Source: Polyodon spathula
Lineage: Eukaryota > Chordata > Actinopteri > Acipenseriformes > Polyodontidae
Direction: 5' to 3'
Assembly: GCF_017654505.1 (NCBI RefSeq)
Contig: NC_054572.1
Location: forward strand, 4,728,349-4,792,348
Length of the DNA stretch: 64,000 nt
Below, one piece after another: positions 32,843 to 44,177 of this stretch. A program made the position numbers and the translations under genes. The notes beneath the pieces are model-generated. The model was not told the DNA's origin and did no database searches. It saw only the letters and a list, made by a program, of their open reading frames with translations. Position 1 is the stretch's first letter; each line of letters begins with the position of its first letter.

Positions 32843-33241
32843 CTGGTTCTATTGCACAGTAGTAGATGGCAGAATCAGACACTGAAGGCTGTATTGTCAG
32901 GGAGCCAGTTTTAGATGAGGTATCTACTGCTGGTTTATATTTCCCTGAATCATCTCCATGTGTTGAACCGTCTCTTGTGGCTTCATTTATATATTTTTGA
33001 GATTTTGTTTATACCAGTGCATTGCATAAAAGCTGCTTGTCTGATATCGACAGTTTATCTGAACTGATTCTCCTTCTGAAATGTGCTGTGAATCAGGGCT
33101 TTGAGTCACCTGGTCTTCACTGCACGCCTGAAACAAAAGAGAAGCTTGTGAATGAAATACATTAATTCATGAATTCATTATATTGCTGTAACCGTTGTAC
33201 GTACCTGACAGAATTAGGCAAACAGCTAAGTATTTAAACAT
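32843..33241 (-). pseudogene. TCR V pseudogene with perfect RSS (V7)
   Basis: The leader exon is 33205-33241 (MFKYLAVCLILS, donor GTAC, phase 1). The V exon is 32843-33127. Against V3 it has a 2-bp loss near the start of framework 1, giving an early stop, and a 10-bp loss after the MHWYKQ codons that causes a second frameshift. The DSA-YYC end and RSS are intact. A CCAAT box lies at 33359-33367, 118 bp upstream. It could still recombine, but only into non-productive joints. Confidence 0.9.
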
Positions 33242-33244
33242 TGT

Positions 33245-34045
33245 GACACATGGAAAACAATATATCATTAGGTACTTTTTGAAGTCTGGGCTTTCTAAAT
33301 GTTTGCCATGAAATGCTCTTGTTTGTATTCACAATATACGTCCTGTGGTAACTCTCACACCAATCATCACAGTTCGTTCATCCTCAATTACCACAATGTC
33401 ATGTGATCAGAGACAGACACACAGCAGCACAGAAGATGATTTTTAAACTCAGAGCGAGTGAGTGACAGAGAGGGAAGGTTGAGATGGAATATTTTATTGT
33501 ATTAATTAATAAGAAGATTTAAATGTATTTCTATGGATTCTTTCTTTTCCATTGTATGACGTGTAATCATTCTGAGTGGAATTAAAGATCCCTTTTTCAT
33601 TCTCAAGTAATAGCTCCCATTGGAAGGTATTTCTAACTAAAATGGCTTTCTTTCTTTTGTTGATTTTCAGTAGCTTTCTATAAATATACAGTTTCTCTTG
33701 TGACCCCACTACCAAGCCATTTCCCTGTGTAGACCCAGAAGCTCTATGTTGGTGAAATTCTGGACCCTGCAGTACAAAGACCAGCCAAGCAGGAGTCCAT
33801 AAACCAGTGAGTCCACTGTCATGAGATGAAGTGAGGAAGTCCTTTAAGATTAGAAGGATGTTCGGCACTATTACACTACAGGTATGTTCTAACTATTGAT
33901 GTTCTGTAGCCTTAAACCTATGGTTCCCTGGCCTCCAGACAGACCAACCAATAAGTGCCTTATTCTGACGTGTCATTGTGCAGGGTTCCACCCACAGCTC
34001 AGGCTGGCTGTCTGTCAGAAGCATTTCTACTTGTGGATGGAACAA
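33245..34045. other. No recognised gene
   Basis: A 120-codon minus-strand frame at 33506-33868 resembles nothing I can name. A CRE-like TGACGTGTCA lies at 33967-33976, about 80 bp upstream of the plus-strand leader exon. Confidence 0.45.
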
Positions 34046-34052
34046 TTCAAGA

Positions 34053-34573
34053 ATGAGGAACACATGTGGAACTTTTCTTCTGCTTTGCTTTTGTCTTGGT
34101 GAGTAACATTCACAAACACACCTGAGAACAAACAAGTTTTCAATTTCATTATCATTCATAAACAAAGTAATAATTATATCATCTTGTTTTCAACAGGCCA
34201 GGATTGCCAGTCAGTCAATTCATTCTGTGATGCTGCTGCACTGCCCAATAATACATTCTCTGCAATTCAATTACAACAAATAAAACAACATTACAAACAC
34301 AAATATGATTGTATTATTTATTTATTAGGAGTCTCTTTAGACAGCTCTGCAGTATTAGCTATTGCAAGAAATATAATCGTAACTTTTCAATGCAAACAAT
34401 ATATTATCAAAATAAACATAGTCATAGAGTAGTTTACAATGGTACATATGTGTCGCTAAAACGGATATATCAGCAAATTAGTGGAAATTAAACTGTTAAA
34501 AGACTGAAAATACTATTAAATAAATTGATACATTATAGTTTAGAAAATAATTCAATATTCTACTGCACAATAG
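34053..34573 (+). pseudogene. Inverted (plus-strand) TCR V pseudogene (V8)
   Basis: Leader exon 34053-34098 reads MRNTCGTFLLLCFCL with a GTGAGT donor in phase 1. An acceptor TTTTCAACAG precedes 34197 (GQDCQSV...). The V exon is badly decayed. About 34372-34395 gives IIVTFQCK (framework 1 cysteine). A shifted frame from about 34400 gives YYQNKHSHRVVYNGTY (framework 2). A stop at 34488 follows, then ENNSIFYCTIAH (second Cys at 34564-34566). A CACACAT heptamer remnant is at 34574-34580 without a good nonamer. It is the only V on the plus strand. Individual blocks are weak; the order and spacing support the call. Confidence 0.5.
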
Positions 34574-34599
34574 CACACATTGGCCTTGTATTACCTTTC

Positions 34600-35615
34600 T
34601 CCATGAAACCAAGAAGCTTCCATTTACAAACATGAAGAACTCAAAGGTTTGGACAGTGACTGGATTGCCACAGTCTGCACTATTAGCTCCTCCATGTCAT
34701 TTTACTTTATATAAAAAAGACATTTAGAAAGAAATGGTATTGACAATTAATGTACCACAGTTATATTATATTATGCTAAAGATTCTTTCCTTTCTCCAGA
34801 TATTAAGCTTCAATACAATTTTGTTTTCTGTGTAATGAACATGGTTATATAACGTTATGATGCAATGAATATGTATTTTAATTTATTATAAGAGTTTACA
34901 TTCATTTAAAATATTTTACATTAAAGAATAAAAGCTATCTAATGAACACATGTTGATTTGAAATTGTAGTGGGTCAATATGAGTAGAAACATACCAGCTG
35001 TACCTACATTCTGAACATACTAGGAGGGTTCAATAGATTCACATTGAGTGCTTTCAACAGGGAGCTGCGCTGGTCGCTGTTCATGGGACTCAACTGGTCT
35101 GACATGGAACTGCATTGGGCTAAAGGGCTTGGGGGATGTATCTCTGAATGTATTTCACATTCTGCGCTATTAATTTATTGCCATCTCCTTATTGCCTGGT
35201 ATGTGCCTTGTTGTTTAATGAGGGAAGCATTGTCTGATTGTCAATACTGAGCTTCAAACACTGACAATTAATTGTCCTACACTACCATCTGGTGGGATTT
35301 CATTTGAAGTGCATGGAAACAGAGAGCTTGAAGATTGAGCCATTTTTTTTTTCATGACCATAAAGAAAACGGATGTTAAAAAACTAATGATTAGTTTCCA
35401 TTGTTTAGATATTTAGTTTTCTTGATCTGCTTATTTATATTATTGGCTATCATAATAACACACTTTGTTATGACAAGAAAATATAGTTTTCCACCTGTTT
35501 ATTGAAGTCCTCTTTACCATCCCTGTGCCCATTTGTAATTAGTTGAATTAATGAATCACTGAGATCTGGTGCGGTCCCCTCACCTTGCAAACTGGCTGCT
35601 ATTACTGTGTTATTG
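34600..35615. other. No recognised gene; CTCF-like motif inside
   Basis: AT-rich spacer. 35.25-35.30 kb shares a module with 27.5 kb. Confidence 0.5.
35282..35295 (-). promoter_or_regulatory. CTCF-like motif
   Basis: The minus strand reads CCACCAGATGGTAG, one mismatch to the consensus (T for C in GGC). Confidence 0.4.
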
Positions 35616-35619
35616 AAAA

Positions 35620-36745
35620 AAAAAGAAATCTAGATTTTAATGTTACCTATAATTACAGAGCAATCTCAAACTTACCTTTTCTAGCAAACATTTTCGAACA
35701 GGTGGTAGTGTCACAGCTTCAGTCCCACTTAGTGCTTAATTAGCTTTATGAACCTTTTCAGTCTGGTTTTAGATCTGCACATAGCACAGAAACTGCTTTG
35801 TTAAGGTGTTATATAATTTATTGATGGCCGCAGACTCAGGTTCTCCATCTATTCTTGTTCTGTTTGACTTAAGGGCTGCCTTTGATCCCATCAACCATGA
35901 TATTCTTGTCCATCGTTTAAAGGACATGTTTGGTCTTTCTGGTCCTGTGCTTAAGTGGTTTACTTCCCACCTGTTCAATCAAAAACAGTTTGTCACTTTC
36001 GGTGGTGTTAACTCTGCTATCAGTTCTGTTACATCTAGTGTTCTCCAGGGTTCTGTTCTGGGACTGGTTCTATTCAATATTTATATGTTCCCTCTTGGTC
36101 AAATAATCAGTTGTTATGAAATTCAGTTTGACAGATATACAAATCTGGATGCAGAAAAATGTCTTGCAATCAAACTGTAGCAAGACAGAGGTCATGTTAG
36201 TGGGTACTCCCCAACAGGTTAGTAGAATTGATAATTTCAGGTTGTTTATTGATGGACTTGAGATCAGTCTAATCCCTGAAGTGACAAACTTATGTGTGAG
36301 GTTAGACTCAACACTGTCTTTGGAGGCTCACATCAAGAATATCTGCAAAGTGTCATTTTTACATTTGTGAAACATTGTTCACCGGAGATCATCCTTATCA
36401 TTGTCTGATGCAGAGAAGCTAATACATGCCTTCATCTCATCTAGATCAGACTGCTGCAGTTCTTTGTTTGCTGGAGTTTCTAAAAAATCAATTCAAAGAC
36501 TGCAATGTTTATGAAATAGTGCTGCATGGGTGCTACCAAAAACAAGAAAGCACAGCCATATATCACAAATCTTAGCATCTCTTCACTGTTACTAGTTAAA
36601 TACACAATTGATCACAAGATTTTGCTTCTTACTTTCAAGTGTTTGCATGTCCTTGGTCCTGCTTGCTTGAAGGCAATGCTTTGTCACTATGAGCTACAGT
36701 GCAGTTTGTGATCTGCCAGTAATGCCAAACTAACTGTGCCGAGGA
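35620..36745 (+). mobile_element. L2-like LINE relic
   Basis: Pieces of RT in several frames: 35806-36180 (LMAADSGSPSILVLFDLRAA, VLQGSVLGLVLFNIYMFPLG), 36116-36370 (CSKTEVMLVGTPQQ, LGV-like LCVRLDSTLS) and 36526-36711 (KILLLTFKCLHVLGPACL). Block order is RT palm to C-terminus as in L2 LINEs. The FADD box is not preserved. Its right end is cut by, or joined to, the 3' tail of CR1 copy 3. Confidence 0.8.
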
Positions 36746-36821
36746 CAACATAAGAACATAAGAACATAAGAAAGTTTACAAACGAGAGGAGGCCATTCGG
36801 CCCATCTTGCTCGTTTGGTTG

Positions 36822-39600
36822 TTAGTAGCTTATTGATCCCAAAATCTCATCAAGCAGCTTCTTGAAGGATCCCAGGGTGTCAGCTTCAACAACATTACTG
36901 GGGAGTTGATTCCAGACCCTCACAATTCTCTGTGTAAAAAAGTGTCTCCTATTTTCTGTTCTGAATGCCCCTTTTTCTAAACTCCATTTGTGACCCCTGG
37001 TCCTTGTTTCTTTTTTCAGGCTGAAAAAGTCCCTTGCGTCGACACTGTCAATACCTTTTAGAATTTTGAATGCTTGAATTAGGTCGCCACGTAGTCTTCT
37101 TTGTTCAAGACTGAACAGATTCAATTCTTTTAGCCTGTCTGCATATGACATGCCTTTTAAGCCCGGAATAATTCTGGTCGCTCTTCTTTGCACTCTTTCT
37201 AGAGCAGCAATATCTTTTTTATAGCGAGGTGACCAGAACTGCACACAATATTCAAGATGAGGTCTTACAAGTGCATTGTACAGTTTTAACATTACTTCCC
37301 TTGATTTAAATTCAACACTTTTCACAATGTATCCGAGCATCTTGTTAGCCTTTTTTATAGCTTCCCCACATTGCCTAGATGAAGACATTTCTGAGTCAAC
37401 AAAAACTCCTAGGTCTTTTTCATAGATTCCTTCTCCAATTTCAATATCTCCCATATGATATTTATAATGTACATTTTTATTTCCTGCGTGCAGTACCTTA
37501 CACTTTTCTCTATTAAATGTCATTTGCCATGTGTCTGCCCAGTTCTGAATCTTGTCTAGATCATTTTGAATGACCTTTGCTGCTGCAACAGTGTTTGCCA
37601 CTCCTCCTACTTTTGTGTCGTCTGCAAATTTAACAAGTTTGCTTACTATACCAGAATCTAAATCATTAATGTAGATTAGGAATAGCAGAGGACCTAATAC
37701 TGATCCCTGTGGTACACCGCTGGTTACCACACTCCATTCTGAGGTTTTTCCTCTAATCAGTACTTTCTGTTTTCTACATGTTAACCACTCCCTAATCCAT
37801 GTACATGTGTTTCCTTGAATCCCAACTGCGTTCAGTTTGAGAATTAATCTTTTGTGCGGGACTTTGTCAAAAGCTTTCTGGAAATCTAAATAAACCATGT
37901 CATATGCTTTGCAATTATCCATTATGGATGTTGCATCCTCAAAAAAATCAAGCAAGTTAGTTAGGCACGATCTCCCTTTCCTAAAACCATGTTGACTGTC
38001 TCCCAGTACCCTGTTACCATATAGGTAATTTTCCATTTTGGATCTTATTATAGTTTCCATAAGTTTGCATATAATAGAAGTCAGGCTTACTGGTCTGTAG
38101 TTACCTGGTTCAGTTTTGTTTCCCTTTTTGTGGATCGGTATTACGTTTGCAATTTTCCAGTCTGTCGGTACCACCCCTGTGTCAAGAGACTGCTGCATGA
38201 TCTTGGTTAGCGGTTTGTAAATTACTTCTTTCATTTCTTTGAGTACTACTGGGAGGATCTCATCCGGCCCAGGGGATTTGTTTATTTTAAGAGCTCCTAG
38301 TCCCTTTAACACTTCTGCCTCAGTTATGCTAAAGTTATTTAAAACTGGATAGGAACTGGATGACATGTGGGGCATGTTGTCAGTATCTTCCTTTGTAAAA
38401 ACTTGTGAAAAGTAATCATTTAACATATTTGCTATTTTTTTTCTTCATCTACGATTTTGCCATTTGTATCTCTTAAACATTTAATCTCCTCTTTGAATGT
38501 TCTCTTGCTGTTGTAATATTGGAAAAACATTTTGGAATTGGTTTTAGCTCCCTTAGCAATGTTTATTTCTATTTCTCTCTTGGCCTTTCTAACTTCCTTT
38601 TTGACTTGCGTTTGCAGTTCTGTGTACTCTTTCTGCGTACTTTCTTTTTGGTCCTTTTTTAATGCTCTGTAAAGTGCCTTTTTTCGCTGAATATTTTTTT
38701 TAATTGATCTATTAAACCATTTTGGCAATTTAGTTTTACATTTAGATTTGTCTACTTTAGGGATATAATTGTTTTGCGCCTCTAGTACTACATTTTTGAA
38801 GAACAACCATCCTTCTTCTGTGGGTGTTTTCTCTATTTTACTCCAATCTACTTCTGTTAGTCTCTGTTTCATGCCTTCATAGTTTGCTTTTCTAAAATTG
38901 TAAACCTTAACTTTAGTCTTTACTTTTGGGGATTTAAAAAACACTTCAAATGAGACCATGTTATGGTCTGAGTTTGCCAGTGGTTCTCTGACCTCTGTTT
39001 TAGTTATTCTATCTTCGTTATTTGAAAAGACTAAATCAAGGCATGCCTTCACAAATTGTGTTAGGAAGCAGTCATTTGTCATTTCCACCATTTCTATTTC
39101 ATCCTTCGCGCTACCCACCGGGTTTTCCCATTTTATTTGGGGGAAGTTGAAATCCCCCATTAGTATGGCTTCTCCTTTGCTACACACATTTCTAATGTCA
39201 TTGTATAACAGATTATTGTGCTCACCGTCTGAATCTGGCGGTCTATAGCATGCTCCTATTATTATGCCTTTTGAATTTTTGTCTGTTATTCTGACCCATA
39301 TTGATTCGGTTTTATTTTCTTTGTCCAGGTTTAACACCTGGGCTTCAAGACTGTTTCTTATGTATAGCGCTACCCCTCCTCCTCTTCTGTCCTGCCTGTC
39401 TTTCCTATACAGTGTATACCCACAAATATTATATTCGTCCCCATCACTCTCAGATAACCACGTTTCTGTAACACCTATCACATCATAGTTACCTGTTAGT
39501 GCAGTAGCTTCAAGTTCTAGAATTTTGTTTCTGATACTTCTAGCATTTAGATAAATACATTTAATGGTTGTCTTACCTGAGTTGTTGTTCTTGTTTTGAT
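36822..39600 (-). pseudogene. CR1 ORF2 (endonuclease-RT) with a single frameshift
   Basis: 38432-39481 and codons upstream to about 39600: AP-type endonuclease (IGVTETWLSESDGDEY, RRGGGVALYIRN, ILMGDFNFPQIKWENP, DHNMVSFEVFF). 36822-38426: RT (NYRPVSLTSIICKLMETII, GVPQGSVLGPLLF, FADDTK) and C-terminal region. The two are joined at a poly-A run one base shorter than in copy 2, so the lesion may be a slippage product. Six codons including PTRG are missing in the endonuclease. Catalytic residues otherwise look intact. Confidence 0.9.
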
Positions 39601-39645
39601 GCGGTCTCCCTTCTGTTTTTTTGTTGATTTCTCTCCCCTTCCTTT

Positions 39646-40632
39646 CTAGTTTAAATGCTTCCGAACCTGCTCGAGGATCTTTTCTCCGAGTAGACTAGTT
39701 CCCTTGTTATTTAAATGCAGTCCGTCCCATCTATACAGATAGTCCTCGTTGTAGAATGTGGTCCAATGATCAAGATAGGTGAAGCCTTCCCGTGTGCACC
39801 ACGTCTTCAGCCATTCGTTTTGATTAATTATTTCCAGCTGTCCATATGGTCCTTTGCAAGGTGCGGGTAGTATACCAGAAAATACCACAGTTTTGGTTTT
39901 CTCTTTTAATTTCCTTCCTAGCTCTCTGAATTTATTTTGCAGGGATTTTGGTCTGTCTCTTCCAATGTTGTTTGTACCGATGTGGACGACTACTACCGGG
40001 TCGTCTCCCGTTCGTTCTAGGAGCCTGTCCATGTTCTCAGTGATGTGCTTGACCGAGGCTCCCGGAAGGCTGCACACTGTTGTAGTAAGGGGGTCCAAAC
40101 TGCGAACTGAACTTGCTGTGTTTCTCAATATGGAGTCCCCAACAATCATGACCTCCCTTCTTTTTGCTGTCTGGTCACCACTGTCAATGGGGTCCTGGAT
40201 GTTGTTCCTTTCATTCTCTTGTTGTTGGTTCTGCTCATCACAATTCTGAAGTGACTCAAATCTGTTGGTTGTTTTGATTTCTGGTGGTGGTGTTTGACGA
40301 AGTTTCTTTTTTTCCCTGCTTCTGCCTACCTGAACCCAGCTGTTCTGACCTTCTATCTCCCTGGTGGCTTTCAGTCTGTTAGGGGTGATGCAGACTTCCA
40401 TGAATTGTGGGTGTGCCAGTTCCTCAAGATCCTGTTGCTGTCTCACTTCTTCCAGCTCCATTTCTAGCATACTTACTAGTTTATGCAAATCCTGGATCGC
40501 GCGGCACTTTACGCACACTTGGTTTAGCTCCGCTGGGTTTTCTCGGATTTCCCACATCAAGCAGGTGTCACAGATTACAGGCTTGAAGACCATGTTGAGG
40601 GTTTTTTTTTTGAAGTTTAGTTTCTTCTGCAA
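39646..40632 (-). CDS. CR1 ORF1 protein with SGNH esterase domain
   Basis: 328 codons from the first ATG; MVFKPVICDTC (14 residues in) is an alternative start. Two Cys pairs (residues 21/24 and 40/43) form a zinc-finger-like motif, followed by a predicted coiled coil (about 44-71) and a polar linker. An SGNH-hydrolase fold follows: VMIVGDSILRN with Ser167, VVVHIGTNN, and DGLHLNNKG with the C-terminal Asp-x-x-His. Esterase-bearing ORF1 is characteristic of the CR1 clade. It is thought to bind element RNA and possibly membranes or lipids; its exact role is not settled. Open along its length. Confidence 0.9.
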   Translation of the reverse strand: MQKKLNFKKKTLNMVFKPVICDTCLMWEIRENPAELNQVCVKCRAIQDLHKLVSMLEMELEEVRQQQDLEELAHPQFMEVCITPNRLKATREIEGQNSWVQVGRSREKKKLRQTPPPEIKTTNRFESLQNCDEQNQQQENERNNIQDPIDSGDQTAKRREVMIVGDSILRNTASSVRSLDPLTTTVCSLPGASVKHITENMDRLLERTGDDPVVVVHIGTNNIGRDRPKSLQNKFRELGRKLKEKTKTVVFSGILPAPCKGPYGQLEIINQNEWLKTWCTREGFTYLDHWTTFYNEDYLYRWDGLHLNNKGTSLLGEKILEQVRKHLN

Positions 40633-40974
40633 CTGTCAACCTGCTTTCAAACTGCTTCGAAACTGCTCTGTACTTTTCCACGCCTGCACTTGTCCCACTC
40701 GCTGTCGCTTCCACTCGCTGTCGCTGGGAAGACTGCTTGACAAGGCTGCGCACGATGGGTGATCGGGCTTTTTTTCTGTGGTCCCTCGTCTCTCGAATGA
40801 TTTGTGGCTTTAAAAATGATGTTTTCTGCTTTCTGTTTTACATACCATTTTTAAAGTTAGACATTCATCAAATTGTTGCTTTTAAATTAGAAGTTGAAAC
40901 CAGTGCTATATGTTGAAATATCTATTATGTTATATAGTGAGACTATAGCAGGTCGACAGGGGAATTGTCAGCAG

Positions 40975-41330
40975 GTACAGAAGAACATGTGTTGTTTTAT
41001 CTGGGGGAGTTTTTACACAGAACACAGGCTCCACTGCGATCTTCACCAAATACTCCAGGAACATCCATAGATACTGTAATTATTATTCTCTGTCCTCATT
41101 CGTAAAATAACTACAGTACTCTTCGGGAGTCCTTGGAGCCGCGACTATGTGCTGTATGCTTGCTGTATCCTTTATATATTCAATACAATAACTGTAACCC
41201 GAGCCTGACTTCTGTGGTATTTCAATTGCAGTGATAATGGACACATTATCCACTGAAGCAGAGTTGCTGAAACTTGGGACAATCAGCTCTGCACACGTAC
41301 GCGTGACCATCGTTTCATTATATTCCACCC
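40975..41330 (-). pseudogene. Possible V relic with shared downstream flank
   Basis: 40985-41045 resembles the 3' flank of the 43.1 kb V gene (TTGGTGAAGAT, CTGTGTTCTGTGTA blocks). Upstream of it the minus strand has an open piece with IEYIKDTASIQHIV, alignable with WYIQDPNQAPQLIV of that gene. No second cysteine or RSS. Weak call. Confidence 0.35.
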
Positions 41331-41589
41331 TAATGATCAGGCACGGCTTATCGTTCGGAGTGTTAATAACGCTGTGGCTTCAAGCTGCACCAGTGAAGTT
41401 CATTATATTGTCATTTATTTTATAAGAAATGTTCTGACTTCTGTGGCTTCAAGCTGAAACTATAACGAGTTTTTAAGTATTTTTTTTTTATTTTTAATAT
41501 AATGAATATTGTTATATATTGTATTCGTTTTCTGATGCATTAATATTATGATGTCTTTTAAAATACACTGCCTGTATTATTTGCATTAT

Positions 41590-41700
41590 TATTTAGTTGT
41601 TAGCAGACACCCTTATCCAGGGCGATTTACAGTTGTTAAAAAATATCACAGTACAAAGTATCACCTTACAAAATATCACATTACAGATAAGAGCAAGTAT
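41590..41700 (+). repeat. Fish interspersed repeat (CCTTATCCAGGGCGA motif)
   Basis: TTAGCAGACACCCTTATCCAG then GGCGATTTACA also occurs at 54.67 kb. I recognise the motif as a widely dispersed fish repeat but cannot assign its class. Confidence 0.6.
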
Positions 41701-42349
41701 ACAGTACAGTAACAGCAGTAGAAAATAAGATCAAATTGAAATAAGAACAAAATAAAGAATACAGTAAATAATGACATTTAATCTGAAAGATTTCAATCCA
41801 CACGTGAGATCAATCTACACATCAATCTTGTTAAGTGGTTGGTTGACCCCTGTGTTAAGGAGAGTTCATTTGCTTCGGAGCTGCAGTCTGTGTCTGGTGC
41901 AGATGAGTGCTCGCCGTGCTGGATGCTCTCCAGGGTACTGAACTGGTTTGATGGGAAATTAAACTGAGGGCAGTTCTAGAGAGGTGTTTCTAAGTATTGA
42001 TATTGTTGATGTAAATTATTTGATTATATTTCAATTCAAAGTTCCATGATCTTTTCGTTGCAGAAAAGGTGTTTTTAATTCCTAAAATAAATCTGCAAAA
42101 TATTTAGGGAATCACATGCCAGTCATGAGTCAATACAGTGCACTTTAACACAAAGTCTTCACGATGTAGCGATGCTGGTGCGGCACTTGAATCGCTTTCA
42201 TACAGGCAGTGCTAGAAAGCAAGCTGCACCAGGAGAGCGAGTCACAGTGAAACAGTGCTGTGAGAGGAAGCTCTATAGGAGGAGAGCCGGAGAGAAGTGC
42301 CGTCTGACTGAATAATGAGCTTAGAACACAGACAAATAATTCTCCTCTA

Positions 42350-42363
42350 CTGCTCCCTGGTGC
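42350..42363 (-). promoter_or_regulatory. Weak CTCF-like motif
   Basis: The minus strand reads GCACCAGGGAGCAG, with two mismatches to the consensus (C1 and K9 or GGC). Lies in a module resembling 27.43-27.56 kb. Confidence 0.3.
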
Positions 42364-42720
42364 GAATCATCTGAAATGCAAAGGTAAATATAATGTATAC
42401 TGACAGGTAGAATATGTGTTTGAAACTGAAAACAGTGTCTACTATTTATTTGCTGTTTTCTGGTCACTTCCAAATAACCTGATGTCTACATTACACTTAT
42501 CCACAACTCAGGACTCAATATGATGCAGTCTGTAAGCAACGTCATTGTTTTAGAATCGAGATCTCTCTCATCACTGTCACGAGTGCTGTGTCTGTATTGT
42601 TAAAATCAACACTTTAAACATGTATCTGTGCATTGGTGTTTTTATTGCATACATAGTTATTTGTAGGATGTCTTTTTTAATTAATCATTTAATAGATATT
42701 AAACATGTGATGCTTTTTCA

Positions 42721-42980
42721 GATTCATGTGTGCTGTTTTATCTAGTAGAGTGCAGGGGGATAGTTACCAGCAGGTACAGATTCATGTTTGCTGTTTTCTC
42801 TAGTAGAGTGCAGGGGGATAGTTACCAGCAGGTACAGATTCATGTTTGCTGTTTTCTCTAGTAGAGTGCAGGGGGATAGTTACCAGCAGGTACAGATTCA
42901 TGTGTGCTGTTTTCTCTAATAGAGTGCAGGGGGATAGTTACCAGCAGGTACAGATTCATGTGTGCTGTTTTCTCTAGTAG
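42721..42980 (+). repeat. 58-bp tandem repeat, 4.5 copies
   Basis: Units start at 42721, 42779, 42837, 42895 and 42953 (partial), each GATTCATGTxTGCTGTTTT...AGCAGGTACA. Located in the 3' flank of the 43.1 kb V gene. A single related unit sits at about 40.96-41.0 kb. Copies are nearly identical, so expansion is recent. Confidence 0.95.
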
Positions 42981-43046
42981 TTTCTACACAGAACACAGGC
43001 TGCAATGCCATCTTCACCAACGAGACTCACTCGGCAGGCAGCATGA

Positions 43047-43085
43047 GGTTTTTGTATGAAGTAATATAGAGACTCTCACAGTGTG
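43047..43085 (-). promoter_or_regulatory. 23-RSS of V9 pseudogene
   Basis: CACACTG heptamer (43079-43085, one change), 23-bp spacer, perfect ACAAAAACC nonamer (43047-43055). Confidence 0.85.
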
Positions 43086-43389
43086 GGCCTCAGAGCACAG
43101 AAGTATGTGGCAGAATCAGACAGCACAGCCGCAGTGATATTCAGATGAAAGGTCTTCTCTGTCTTTTTAGGAGAGTCAGGGAAACGATTTTGAAACCTTG
43201 GTGGAATGTCCTCTGCCTGAGAATAGTCACTGACTATGAGCTGTGGGGCTTGATTGGGGTCCTGAATGTACCAGAAGAGACCGGAAGCAAGAGTTGCTGT
43301 TTCATACTTGCACTGAATAATGGTGCACTCTCTCTGTTTAAGGACAATTGGATGTCAAGGTTGAGTCACTGAGTCTGTTTGGGTCATTT
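43086..43389 (-). pseudogene. TCR V pseudogene with one stop codon (V9)
   Basis: The V exon after TCTTTTAG starts MTQTDSVTQP and hits TGA in framework 1. Beyond it the frame is open: Cys in TIIQCKYET, FWYIQDPNQAPQLIV, FHLNITAAVLSDSATYFC and CALRPTL. Closest relative is the 53.9 kb V gene. A leader exon was not identified between 43.39 and 43.9 kb. A single nonsense change separates it from an open exon, so allelic variation is conceivable. Confidence 0.85.
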
Positions 43390-43394
43390 CTAAA

Positions 43395-44175
43395 AGAAAA
43401 GGCAAAAAACAGAATGAACAAGATTATATGACAGCATACTTAGAAACATATAACACATGACATAATTGCATACTTATAGATAATGTGAACTCCCTTCTGT
43501 AGTGTCAATGATTTGAACTCACTTCGTTTTTTCCAACAACCAATTGCTACCAATTTCACTGTTTGCTGTTTAATATAAATCACCATTTCTGTTTGTCATT
43601 TATTACTAAACTCTGTGACTCTAAACTGCATTTAATTTTAAGTCTTTAAATCAAGAACGTCCCGTATTTTACTTGTACGATATCATATAATAGACTGACA
43701 TACGTGTTTGACAAATTGCATAACCAGTATGTATACATGGACCTACTTATGCTTAAACAGACCGGCAGCACAGTAACCCAAGTACGTTCCTGTTCCATTC
43801 TCAACACGACAAACCTCCCTCTACTGTCTGGAGCAATCTGAAGCTGGGACTGTGATCCATGTATTTCTATAGAGGCGATGTCATGGAAACCAGTGCCCCT
43901 CCCCTACACAGTGTAGTTGCTGTCCTCCATTGCCACCTGGTGTTTGTTCAGTTCATCTGTATTCGATGATGTTGAGCTGCACGTTGCAGTTCATATTTGT
44001 TGCAGGCTGATCATTGAATGAATTACTGAGCGCATCAGTGTTCAGTAGTACCTTGCATATTCTGCACAGGGCATGCTGAATTGACAATGGGCTGCATTCA
44101 GCAATGTGTAGCTTTTGAGATTTTATTTTTCCCGAACAGTCCTTTTTTTCAAAAGCCGAGGATCAGAAAGCCTTT
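43395..44175. other. No recognised gene; CTCF-like motif at 43930
   Basis: V9 upstream flank. The sequence TTGCCACCTGGTGT at 43930-43943 is a minus-strand CTCF-like motif with small deviations. Confidence 0.45.
43930..43943 (-). promoter_or_regulatory. CTCF-like motif
   Basis: The minus strand reads ACACCAGGTGGCAA; the core CACCAGGTGGCA matches. Confidence 0.45.
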
Positions 44176-44177
44176 TT

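Larger units (their letters stand above)
36748..40790 (-). mobile_element. Nearly full-length CR1 LINE (copy 3)
   Basis: The most complete CR1 here: 3' octamer tail at 36748-36775, ORF2 (36822 to about 39600) and ORF1 (39646-40632), with 5' GC-richer sequence to about 40790. Only two ORF2 lesions were seen: A9 shortened to A8 at about 38429-38436, and an 18-bp in-frame loss near 39045. Confidence 0.93.
41335..42720. other. No recognised gene; short interspersed repeat inside
   Basis: Holds the repeat at 41590-41700 and a CTCF-like motif at 42350-42363. Otherwise unassigned. Confidence 0.5.

Noticed and set aside
33506..33868. 120-codon minus-strand frame
   Set aside because: No recognised motif; composition is like the surrounding AT-rich spacer and no splice or promoter context supports it.
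42721..42980. Regularly spaced repeats resembling a CRISPR array
   Set aside because: Units are directly contiguous 58-bp tandem copies without unique spacers, in a vertebrate locus.
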